A stretch of DNA of 11,665 nt, from positions 1-11,665 of the forward strand of contig JAFUXE010000062.1 in the NCBI GenBank assembly GCA_017477205.1, given 5' to 3'. The notes beneath the pieces were generated by a model, which worked only from the letters and a program-made list of their open reading frames with translations, had not been told where the DNA came from and made no database searches. Of this stretch, positions 7,201 to 11,665 are shown piece after piece. The position numbers and the translations under genes are program-made. Within the stretch, counting starts at the first letter, position 1, and every line of letters starts with the position of its first letter. This stretch comes from Alloprevotella sp. Its GTDB lineage: Bacteria > Bacteroidota > Bacteroidia > Bacteroidales > Bacteroidaceae.

Positions 7201-8517
7201 GCGTGCGACTTCAAGTTCACCTCCCACCTCGTCTATACCATCTACCCCGACGGAGCCGTCGAACTGCAGTCCGCCATCACTTCCAACAATCCCTCCCTCG
7301 ACCTGCCGCGCATCGGCTACTCCATGAAGATGCCCAAGGACTACAACCGTTACGTCTATTATGGTCGCGGTCCCGAAAACAACTACAACGACCGCCGCAC
7401 GGGGCAGTTCGTGGAGACCCACTACCGCCGCATCACGCAGGATCTCCCGCTTCCGAAGCCGCAGGCCATGGGCAATCGCGAGGAAGTGCGCTGGTGCCAG
7501 CTGACGGACATGCGCGGCAACGGCCTGCTCTTCCAGCCCACCGTGAACAGCGCCTCCGCTGCCGACGGCGTCACCGTCATGAGCAGCTCCGCGCTCCCCT
7601 ATACGCAGCAGGAACTCATGGGCGCCGCCCACCCCTACCAGCTGCCTGCCAGCAGCGGCACCGTCCTGCACTTTGACGCCAAGGTGACGGGCCTCGGCGG
7701 CAACAGCTGCGGACAGGGAGGCCCCTTCCAGAAGGACCGCGTGAAGGCCGACGGCTACCTGCTCGGCATCCTCATCACGCCCGTCAAGGGTGCCGCCACC
7801 GAGCGCGACTACGAGCGCGCCATGACGCCCGAGGGCGGACGCAGCCTTGCGCCGTCCCGTCAGGGTGCCGCCCACCCCATCCTCGCCACGCAGGACCGCA
7901 TCGGCAACGTGACGCTGACGACCGCCGTGAAGGGAACCATCATGTACTCTGTCAACGACGGCACGCCGCAGGCCTACACGGCCCCCATACCCTTCCGCCA
8001 GGGCGGCACGCTGAAGACGTGGATACAGGCCGGGGAGGACGAATACCCCGCTGCCGACCAGCTCTTCGAGTTTACCTACGAATTTGAGAAGATTCTGAAG
8101 ACCGTGCCCCTCGAAGTCATCTACACCAGCAGCTTCGAGCCCGGCGAGGGCGAGGGCAAGCACCTCGTGGACGGCAACCCGCGCACCATCTGGCACACGC
8201 AGTACGGCGTGACGCTCGCCAAGTACCCCCACTGGGTGGACTTCGACGCCGCACAGCAGCAGCAGATAAAGGGCTTCATCTACACGCCGCGCACGGACGG
8301 TTCCAACGGCTATGTGAAGGACTACGAGATATACGTCTCGCAGGACAACCGGGAGTGGACGAAGATACACAGCGGCACGTTCCAAAACGACGGACGTCCG
8401 CAGCGGGTACTCTTCTCAAAGCCCGTCAGCGCACGCTACATCCGCTTCTACGCCCTCAACGAACAGAGCGGAGCCGCCTATGCCAGCGGTGCCGAATTCG
8501 GGCTCATCGTGGAATAG
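4285..8517 (+). CDS. Secreted multi-domain GH2 beta-galactosidase with C-terminal chitobiase-like and discoidin-like (CBM32) domains
   Basis: Exported retaining glycoside hydrolase of 1410 residues (E. coli LacZ has about 1024); probably removes terminal beta-galactose from glycans. Residues 1-20 form a type I signal peptide (AVMNA/Q) with no lipobox. The LacZ-like jelly-roll domain (about 70-275) has GRPIYSN, FDGVDS and QDMFRLPGIFR, Asp255 matching LacZ Asp201; the stretch after GRPIYSN is about 18 residues longer than in LacZ. An Ig-like domain follows, then the barrel (about 410-700) with His430 (NRHE), His464 (NSHYPN), acid/base Glu535 (SLGNEAGPG) and nucleophile Glu600 (SEYAHSMGN). The small beta-gal domain (about 850-1180) has YYGRGPENNY and GLGGNSCGQGG. 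Extra C-terminal parts are a chitobiase C-terminal-like domain (about 1198-1265) and an F5/8-type domain (about 1277-1410) that may bind sugar. No sorting tail is present. GH2 is certain; galactose specificity rests on the LacZ-like residues. Confidence 0.94.
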   Translation: MKTKTFLLMSGLLMSAVMNAQPLAGYFYGNDAAPTGWEWQSPDSLGYNKLQPHAYFFNFADAETAQRVLPEHSAYVKSLTDKRWRFHWVKQPSERPQDFFRTDFDDSSWAEEWLPMCWNTAGRQSDGTWKYGRPIYSNQRVIFQHTWPRKDDWRGGVMRPAPKDWLVSEFPNEVGSYRRTFSVPKEWDGREVYINFDGVDSFFYLWVNGKYVGFAKNSRNLAEFDITAFLNKKGDNVVAVEVYRNSDGSFLESQDMFRLPGIFRQVYLTAKPKVQVSDVVAIPSYEDEACTHALLNITATVQNLTKKTAAVSVDYALYEVALYGDKTTPTELAVKGSEARVDASGTLVLKAELHAGDAVKPWSAERPQRYVLVGQLKDKKGNVLETFSTYTGFRQAELRNVAAKDDEFGKAGRYYLLNGKPIKMKGVNRHETNRSKGHAIDHYQMEREVMLMKRGNINHVRNSHYPNDPYWYYLCDKYGIMLEDEANIESHEYYYWAESLSHVKEFRNMHVARNMEMVHAHVNHPSILIWSLGNEAGPGKNFQYAYDAIKAFDTSRPVQYERDETTEIVDFYSNQYPAVDWVRQACQGNVKIKYPMHISEYAHSMGNALGNLVDYWDAIESSNYCMGGAIWDWVDQAILAYDPATKKGYNGYGGDFRDKPNDGMFCMNGIMRPDHSAKPQYYEVKKVYQNVGVTMADAATATIEIFNKNYFTDLSAYDIYWNLWKNGEVVKGGRACMDIDEDLGGYTRGKFFRPMLGVSSGGRMMLMQELLRVEGAEKVGPRERRQFRLDIDPASLDPTAEYFVEVQFCQKDATAWAPEGYVQMEEQLLLQAPKALPAKAPEKGELAKLSTADGQLIFTGKDYEVAFDQQTGELVSMQRGEEFYVAEDGGLHLDAFRAPTDNDNWACNAWVQNGLDRLQHRVTDYESTGLADGRTFVRFTVKSQAAHPARLVYSNRDRNPGDVYTVVEDKNHACDFKFTSHLVYTIYPDGAVELQSAITSNNPSLDLPRIGYSMKMPKDYNRYVYYGRGPENNYNDRRTGQFVETHYRRITQDLPLPKPQAMGNREEVRWCQLTDMRGNGLLFQPTVNSASAADGVTVMSSSALPYTQQELMGAAHPYQLPASSGTVLHFDAKVTGLGGNSCGQGGPFQKDRVKADGYLLGILITPVKGAATERDYERAMTPEGGRSLAPSRQGAAHPILATQDRIGNVTLTTAVKGTIMYSVNDGTPQAYTAPIPFRQGGTLKTWIQAGEDEYPAADQLFEFTYEFEKILKTVPLEVIYTSSFEPGEGEGKHLVDGNPRTIWHTQYGVTLAKYPHWVDFDAAQQQQIKGFIYTPRTDGSNGYVKDYEIYVSQDNREWTKIHSGTFQNDGRPQRVLFSKPVSARYIRFYALNEQSGAAYASGAEFGLIVE

Positions 8518-8537
8518 GCTGAAAAACAGCCCTAAAA

Positions 8538-8630
8538 CGGCCGGCAACCTTTTGCCTCGTAAAAGCATCAACCTTTTGCCTCGTAAAAGCTATCACCTTT
8601 TACCTCGTAAAAGCTTCAGGCCGGTTTTTT
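8538..8630. terminator. Compound hairpin cluster ending in T6, after the beta-galactosidase gene
   Basis: CGGCC at 8538-8542 can pair with GGCCG at 8619-8623, flanked by AAAA on the left and T6 (8625-8630) on the right. This encloses three small hairpins (8549-8613). It begins about 20 bp after the beta-galactosidase stop, as expected of a transcription terminator, but the closed loop is unusually large and branched. Confidence 0.5.
8549..8613. repeat. Three tandem 24-bp units, each a 17-nt hairpin
   Basis: Cores at 8549-8565, 8573-8589 and 8597-8613 are spaced exactly 24 bp apart. The third, CTTTTACCTCGTAAAAG, is a perfect 7-bp stem with a 3-nt loop; the first two have G in place of A in the left arm, which pairs with T as a wobble, so the fold is kept. 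Conserved folding with a base change suggests the structure matters, or that the unit is a mobile or amplified repeat. Confidence 0.8.
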
Positions 8631-8648
8631 GGGGAACAACAAATACAG

Positions 8649-8684
8649 GTGTCCGCCAGAAGTTGTACAGCTTCTGGCGGACAC
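8649..8684. other. Long perfect hairpin (14-bp stem)
   Basis: GTGTCCGCCAGAAG and CTTCTGGCGGACAC are perfect complements around an 8-nt centre that is itself almost palindromic (TGTACA core). It stands between the compound terminator and the nested palindrome, in the convergent space between plus- and minus-strand genes. There is no T-run right after it on either strand. It may be a bidirectional terminator or part of the repeat element next to it; a near copy of its right arm, CTTCTGCGGAC, recurs at 8946-8956. Confidence 0.7.
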
Positions 8685-8717
8685 TCCTAAAAATTAAGGG
8701 ACAGGCTATAGCGGCCT
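8683..8717 (+). repeat. Left copy of a 35-nt imperfect direct repeat
   Basis: Aligns without gaps to 8923-8957 (offset 240 bp) with 27 of 35 identical positions, including the exact 12-mer ATTAAGGGACAG (8693-8704 and 8933-8944). The two copies bracket the nested palindrome. Confidence 0.75.
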
Positions 8718-8901
8718 GAAAGGCCAGCGACCATCCAGCTCAGGGCAACGCCCTGGGGTATGTTGGGATGCCCGAATCAACGCCCTGAAAGGGCAAAAGC
8801 AACTTCACGCTATGGCTTTTGCCCTTTCAGGGCGAGTTCCTTGTTGCACATGTACCCAGGGCGTTGCCCTGGGTACATGTGCTTGTAGGCCTTTCAGGCC
8901 G
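8712..8901. repeat. Nested palindromic element of about 190 bp, MITE- or REP-like
   Basis: Three modules are arranged A-B-C-loop-C'-B'-A' around a centre near 8807. A/A': CGGCCTGAAAGGCC (8712-8725) against its exact complement at 8888-8901. B/B': CAGGGCAACGCCCTG (8741-8755, continuing GGGTA) against 8853-8871, with one base gap. C/C': CGCCCTGAAAGGGCAAAAGC (8781-8800) against its exact complement at 8815-8834. Each module is also a small hairpin by itself. B' sits in a 37-nt perfect hairpin: 17-bp stem 8846-8862 / 8866-8882 with loop GTT. No transposase gene or intact coding frame lies inside. It is a non-coding repeat element; MITE, REP/BIME unit or structured RNA are all open. Confidence 0.8.
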
Positions 8902-8922
8902 TTTCTACGCAGGATTTTCGCA

Positions 8923-8957
8923 ACTCCCGAAGATTAAGGGACAGACTTCTGCGGACT
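8923..8957 (+). repeat. Right copy of the 35-nt imperfect direct repeat
   Basis: Partner of 8683-8717. Its right edge is one base before the stop codon of the lipoprotein gene (8959-8961, minus strand), so that reading frame ends at the border of the repeat. Confidence 0.75.
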
Positions 8958-8958
8958 A

Positions 8959-9312
8959 CTACAGCTCAATCACGGTGTACGTGACAGGCTTCTCAAGACG
9001 GGTAGATAGAACGTCATTAACAGAGAACGACTCAGCGTTAAGAAATTTGTAGGGATAAGGATGAGAATTAAGGTTAAACGTTCCCTCCGTGGGATTGCTT
9101 GTGTTAGGGATGATGCTGTAAGCTCCGAACTTCCAAGCTATGACCTGTCCTCTATATGGAATCAAATCGCTGCTTGTCGCGTTAGACTTGACTTTGCCAA
9201 ATTGGTACAAGTAGCCGTCGTCGTCGTCATCGTCGCCGCCGCAGGCGGTGAGGGTGAAGGCGCTTGCGGCCAGCATCAGTGCGTAGGCCGCGAAGGAAAT
9301 GAACTTTTTCAT
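8959..9312 (-). CDS. Small surface-type lipoprotein, function unknown
   Basis: 117 residues. A lipoprotein signal is clear: MKK, a hydrophobic stretch, then the lipobox LTAC with Cys24 as the lipidated residue. Right after it comes GG and six Asp. An acidic run next to the cysteine is known in Bacteroidetes as a lipoprotein export signal that sends the protein to the outer face of the outer membrane, so surface display is likely. The remaining ~85 residues, rich in Tyr, Ser and Asn, match no family I recognise and contain no Cys pair or catalytic motif. The start fits the signal peptide. Upstream is a repeat-rich spacer with no clear promoter; downstream the frame stops, with a second in-frame TAG at once, at the edge of a direct repeat. 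The protein may therefore be a shortened form of a longer lipoprotein. Confidence 0.7.
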   Translation of the reverse strand: MKKFISFAAYALMLAASAFTLTACGGDDDDDDGYLYQFGKVKSNATSSDLIPYRGQVIAWKFGAYSIIPNTSNPTEGTFNLNSHPYPYKFLNAESFSVNDVLSTRLEKPVTYTVIEL

Positions 9313-9370
9313 TGGGTTGTTGGTTTTTAGGTTTGTTGGTTTTTAGGTTAAGAGCCCCCTCCCAGCCTCC

Positions 9371-9387
9371 CCCCTCCGAGGGAGGGG
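9371..9387. other. GC-rich hairpin in the first repeat cassette
   Basis: CCCCTCC and GGAGGGG form a 7-bp stem with loop GAG. It corresponds in place to the hairpin at 9452-9484 of the other cassette but differs in sequence. It lies in the 5' region of the lipoprotein gene, about 60 bp before its ATG. Confidence 0.55.
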
Positions 9388-9451
9388 CTTGGGGTGGAGC
9401 TTTGGTTTTTAGGTTTTTTAGGTTTTTGGGTTTTTAGGTTTTTGGGTTAAG

Positions 9452-9484
9452 AGCTCCCTCCCAGCCTGGGCTGGGAGCGGAGCT
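9452..9484. terminator. Strong hairpin downstream of the kinase gene
   Basis: AGCTCC + CTCCCAGCC pair with GGCTGGGAG + GGAGCT across a 2-nt centre, a 15-bp stem with one bulged C (9478). On the minus strand it begins about 20 bp after the kinase stop. There is no T-run after it, so it may slow or protect the transcript end rather than terminate; it is also part of the dispersed repeat. Confidence 0.5.
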
Positions 9485-9505
9485 TTGGTTTTTAGGTTTT
9501 TGGGT

Positions 9506-10588
9506 TTATCGGTTGCTGGCGATGAACTCCTTCATCTCCTGCTCATGGCGATCGGCCTCGCAGAAGAGCTTCCACTGGGCGCGGCTGCGCACGAGGTTGT
9601 GCTCGGGATACTGCGTCTTGTAGTAGAGGTCGCCGTCGATGTAGTCGGCCAGGAAGCGCACCGTCTGCATGTAGGGGAAGAGCTTGGCGGCGTAGGGGAG
9701 GTTCTCAATCTCCACGGGCGTGAGGAAGGAGGCGGCTCCCTTCAGGTAGCCCTTGGCGAAGCTCTTGAAGATTTCCATGTTGAAGGTGACGTTCTCCAGG
9801 TTGGGGTCGTCCTCCTTGCCCGTGTTGGCGGCGGAGCGGAGGTAGTCGCCGAAGTCGGAGAAGACGAAATTGGGCATCACGGTGTCGAGGTCGATGACGC
9901 AGAGCACGTCGCCGTTCTTCTCGAAGAGGATGTTGTCAACCTTCGTGTCGCAGTGGCAGATGCGCTTGGGCAGCAGGCCCTCGCGATAGAGGCGCTCGCC
10001 CTTCGTCATCTCCTCGGCACGGGCCTCGATGGCGTCCACGAGGTCCTGCACTTCGCTGAGGCGGCCGCTCTTGTTGGCCTTCACGGCCTCGCGGAGCTGC
10101 CAGAGGCGGAACTCCATGTTGTGGAAGTCCTTGATGGTTTCGCCGAGCTCCACGGGGATGTCGGCCAGCCAGCTCTGGAACTGTCCGAACGTCTCGCCCA
10201 CGATGTAGCTCGTCTCAGGCGTCACCTCCGTCATGGACATCGTGTCCGGGATGAACACCATCACGCGCCAGTATTTCTCGCCGTCGAAGTGGTAGTACTT
10301 GCCGTCCTTGGCGGGGATGAAGCGCAGGCAGCGGCGCTCGATGTCCTTCTCGCCGGCGAGCTTCTTGCGGATGTGGTCCGTGACGGCCACGATGTTGCCC
10401 ATGAGCATATCGACGTCGGGGAAGATGGCGTTGTTGATGTGCTGGAGGACGTAGTCCGGGGCGTCCTGCTCGGCGGTGGTTACCTTGTAGGTCGTGTTGA
10501 TGAGGCCGTTTCCGAGCGGCTTCACTTCTTTGACAGTCCCTTGGATGTCAAACTGCGCAACGATTTGTTGCAGGTCTTTTTGTTCCAT
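9506..10588 (-). CDS. nahK: NahK-like N-acetylhexosamine 1-kinase (aminoglycoside phosphotransferase fold)
   Basis: Cytoplasmic sugar kinase of 360 residues; Bifidobacterium longum NahK has 359 and the whole length can be matched from memory. NahK phosphorylates GlcNAc or GalNAc at C1 in the salvage of lacto-N-biose and galacto-N-biose. Seen: GNGLINTTY at 26-34 (nucleotide loop), YVLQHINNAIFPD at 46-58, the catalytic loop HCDTKVDN at 212-219 with Asp214 as base, the metal site IDLDT at 232-236 (DFG-like role), DFGDYLR at 245-251, and FLADYIDGDLYY near 312-323 followed by YPEHNLVR. This last part is typical of NahK rather than of antibiotic kinases. Relatives have at times been labelled mucin desulfatase or aminoglycoside phosphotransferase, both misleading. 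It starts 12 bp after the GH2 gene's stop, so they are probably co-transcribed. Exact sugar preference is inference. Confidence 0.85.
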   Translation of the reverse strand: MEQKDLQQIVAQFDIQGTVKEVKPLGNGLINTTYKVTTAEQDAPDYVLQHINNAIFPDVDMLMGNIVAVTDHIRKKLAGEKDIERRCLRFIPAKDGKYYHFDGEKYWRVMVFIPDTMSMTEVTPETSYIVGETFGQFQSWLADIPVELGETIKDFHNMEFRLWQLREAVKANKSGRLSEVQDLVDAIEARAEEMTKGERLYREGLLPKRICHCDTKVDNILFEKNGDVLCVIDLDTVMPNFVFSDFGDYLRSAANTGKEDDPNLENVTFNMEIFKSFAKGYLKGAASFLTPVEIENLPYAAKLFPYMQTVRFLADYIDGDLYYKTQYPEHNLVRSRAQWKLFCEADRHEQEMKEFIASNR

Positions 10589-10600
10589 GGTGATTATTGT

Positions 10601-11665
10601 TTAGTGGTTTAATATCTTTTTTCCGCCCATGATGTACACGCCTTTCTGCATGTCCTTGATGCGGCGGCCCTGGAGGTCGTAGATGAGTGACGCGTGACGG
10701 GTGACGGGTGACGAGTTGCCGGATTGTTCAATCTCGTGGATGCCGTTAGGCTCGACGGTGACGGGCGTGAAGCGGAGCTTGTAGCTGTGGGTCCCGTAGG
10801 AGGGCACCATGTACTGCGACAGCGTGCCGGGGCCGCAGGAGCCGTTGCCGACGCCTTTCTGCAGGTAGTCGAAGTGGGCGAACACCTCGCCTGAGTTGCT
10901 GAGGTTGTAGTTGTGCTTGGCGTTCTTCAGCGCCACGTCGTCATAGTGGAGCATGGAGAAGGCCACCTGCCCCTCGGTCTCCACCTTGAGGCCGTTGCCC
11001 GTGTCGTTCGAGAGGACGAGCCAGCGCAGGTCCTGGTGGTTGCCCGTGCTCTGCGGGCGGGCGAAGGGCTCGTAGAGGTCCGTGACGGTGGTGTTGTAGA
11101 TGCCGAGATAGGCACCGTCCTTGCGGTCAATGTAGTTGCAGAGCGGCCCTCGGGCGTAGTACTGCACGTTCTCCCAGCCCCTCGGGAAGCGGAACATCAG
11201 GCCGAGGCGGCGCAGTCCGCTCTGCTGCGGCATGAAGGAGGCGTCCAGCTCGACGACACCGTCGGGGAAGAGCGTATATACCAGCTTGTAGGCGGCCTTG
11301 GTGCCCTCGGCCTCGATGGTGCAGACGAAGTTCTTCCCGTCCTCGGAGAAGCCCACGTCCAGCGTCTTGTCGCCCACGCCGTTGCCGGTATTGTAGGACT
11401 CGGCGTTTCCGTAGGGTTCCTCGTTCTCGATGTAGCGGTAGTCGTAGTATTCTGCCGGCTGCCCGGTGCGTACGAGTTCTACGCCGTCCACCTTGTAGCT
11501 GTAGAGGCCGTTGCGGGTGAAGACGGCCTGCACGCGGTCGTTCGTGACCTCATGGCGCACGGTGCCGTAGCTGGTGACTTCCAGCTGCTGTCCCGTGTGC
11601 TCCAGCGTGGGCAGCGTGGCCGTGCGCAGCTGGATGGTGTCCTGGAAGGTGGCTACGGGGTAGCC
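10601..11665 (-). CDS. GH2 beta-galactosidase, C-terminal part, with type IX-style sorting tail (5' partial)
   Basis: The frame stays open to the window end, so 355 residues of the C-terminus are seen and the catalytic barrel lies outside. The visible part is the small beta-galactosidase domain: FSEDG, YKLVYTLFPDGVVEL, RLGLMFRFPRG, YYARGPLCNYIDR, RPQSTGNHQDLRW, GVGNGSCGPGTL and the closing YKLRFTPV. The same landmarks occur in the larger enzyme at 4285-8517, so these are paralogues in one family but diverged. After a linker comes YDLQGRR, then KGVYIMGGKKIL at the end, which fits the C-terminal sorting domain of type IX secretion substrates (type A-like). This suggests export across the outer membrane, provided the organism has that system. 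The linker is encoded by a tandem heptanucleotide repeat (10686-10713). It is the first gene of a likely unit with the NahK-like kinase. Confidence 0.92.
   Translation of the reverse strand, partial: GYPVATFQDTIQLRTATLPTLEHTGQQLEVTSYGTVRHEVTNDRVQAVFTRNGLYSYKVDGVELVRTGQPAEYYDYRYIENEEPYGNAESYNTGNGVGDKTLDVGFSEDGKNFVCTIEAEGTKAAYKLVYTLFPDGVVELDASFMPQQSGLRRLGLMFRFPRGWENVQYYARGPLCNYIDRKDGAYLGIYNTTVTDLYEPFARPQSTGNHQDLRWLVLSNDTGNGLKVETEGQVAFSMLHYDDVALKNAKHNYNLSNSGEVFAHFDYLQKGVGNGSCGPGTLSQYMVPSYGTHSYKLRFTPVTVEPNGIHEIEQSGNSSPVTRHASLIYDLQGRRIKDMQKGVYIMGGKKILNH
10686..10713 (-). repeat. Four tandem heptanucleotides inside the GH2 linker
   Basis: On the plus strand AGTGACG, CGTGACG, GGTGACG, GGTGACG follow each other. 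They encode the linker SSPVTRHAS on the minus strand, between the enzyme domain and the sorting tail. Seven is not a multiple of three, so gain or loss of one unit would shift the frame of the tail. Confidence 0.85.

Larger units (their letters stand above)
9322..9500 (-). repeat. GGTTTTTAGG repeat spacer with two hairpin cassettes
   Basis: The spacer between kinase and lipoprotein genes has five exact GGTTTTTAGG copies (starting 9322, 9338, 9404, 9429, 9487) and variants with GGG or T6. Two cassettes share the same ends: AGAGC-C/T-CCCTCCCAGCC on the left (from 9350 and 9450) and GGAGCTTTGGTTTTTAGG on the right (from 9396 and 9479), with different hairpin centres. 9322-9347 matches the complement of 1304-1329 at 25 of 26 positions. 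It is a tandem arrangement of the dispersed element also found upstream of the dehydrogenase. Confidence 0.8.

Noticed and set aside
6832..8385. A 517-residue minus-strand frame opposite the beta-galactosidase
   Set aside because: Antisense shadow of a GC-rich gene; no motifs, while the plus strand encodes continuous GH2 and accessory domains.
8549..8613. CRISPR array
   Set aside because: Only three units with 17-nt cores and 7-nt spacers that are not unique; no cas genes. The units are hairpins, not repeat-spacer pairs.
8480..8719. A 79-residue frame with three LLPRKS repeats
   Set aside because: It overlaps the end of the beta-galactosidase, and the peptide repeat is just the 24-bp hairpin unit (8 codons) read through. 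No start context or family signal.
8819..9052. A 77-residue plus-strand frame across the palindrome
   Set aside because: It translates hairpin arms and then runs antisense into the lipoprotein gene; no coding evidence.
9506..10588. Antibiotic (aminoglycoside) phosphotransferase
   Set aside because: Shares the fold and the HxDxxxxN loop, but the full-length match is to NahK and the neighbour is a beta-galactosidase.
9485..10612. A 375-residue plus-strand frame antisense to the kinase
   Set aside because: Composition (Val/Leu/Glu/His-rich) is that of a GC-rich antisense shadow; the minus-strand kinase has clear motifs over its full length.

Overview
The window looks like a chromosomal segment of a high-GC member of the Bacteroidales, possibly a Prevotellaceae relative. 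The reasons are a Bacteroidetes-type MenC/MenE protein, TAnnTTTG promoter boxes, start codons preceded by A-rich leaders rather than Shine-Dalgarno sites, a lipoprotein with an acidic run right after the lipobox cysteine, and a C-terminal sorting tail of the type IX secretion kind on one glycosidase. The genus assignment is inference.

Layout: 1-1254 (+) is the 3' part of a menaquinone gene in which the end of MenC (o-succinylbenzoate synthase) reads without a stop into MenE (o-succinylbenzoate-CoA ligase). 1384-2160 (+) is a short-chain dehydrogenase. It converges, 15 bp apart, on a P1B-type Zn/Cd-exporting ATPase at 2176-4155 (-). A divergent promoter region at 4156-4284, carrying two TAnnTTTG boxes and two 6-3-6 dyads, separates the ATPase from a 1410-residue secreted GH2 beta-galactosidase at 4285-8517 (+). 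The gap 8518-8958 has no gene but is packed with secondary structure: three tandem 24-bp hairpins, a 14-bp-stem hairpin and a ~190-bp nested palindrome between 35-nt imperfect direct repeats. On the minus strand follow a small lipoprotein (8959-9312), a 193-bp spacer of GGTTTTTAGG-type repeats and hairpins, a NahK-like sugar kinase (9506-10588), and the C-terminal part of a second GH2 beta-galactosidase (10601 to the window end).

How the genes may work together: the second GH2 enzyme and the NahK-like kinase are 12 bp apart and probably form one transcription unit. Together with the big secreted GH2 enzyme they suggest removal of terminal galactose from a HexNAc-containing glycan (mucin core, milk-type or N-glycan) outside the cytoplasm, followed by C1 phosphorylation of the released N-acetylhexosamine inside. 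No SusC/SusD pair, glycoside phosphorylase or regulator lies in the window, so the pathway is incomplete here. The menaquinone gene, dehydrogenase and metal pump have no visible functional link to the glycan genes.

The least ordinary content is the MenC-MenE read-through, the nested palindrome, a dispersed repeat placed just upstream of two start codons, and a heptanucleotide tandem repeat that sits exactly between the enzyme part and the sorting tail of the second beta-galactosidase.
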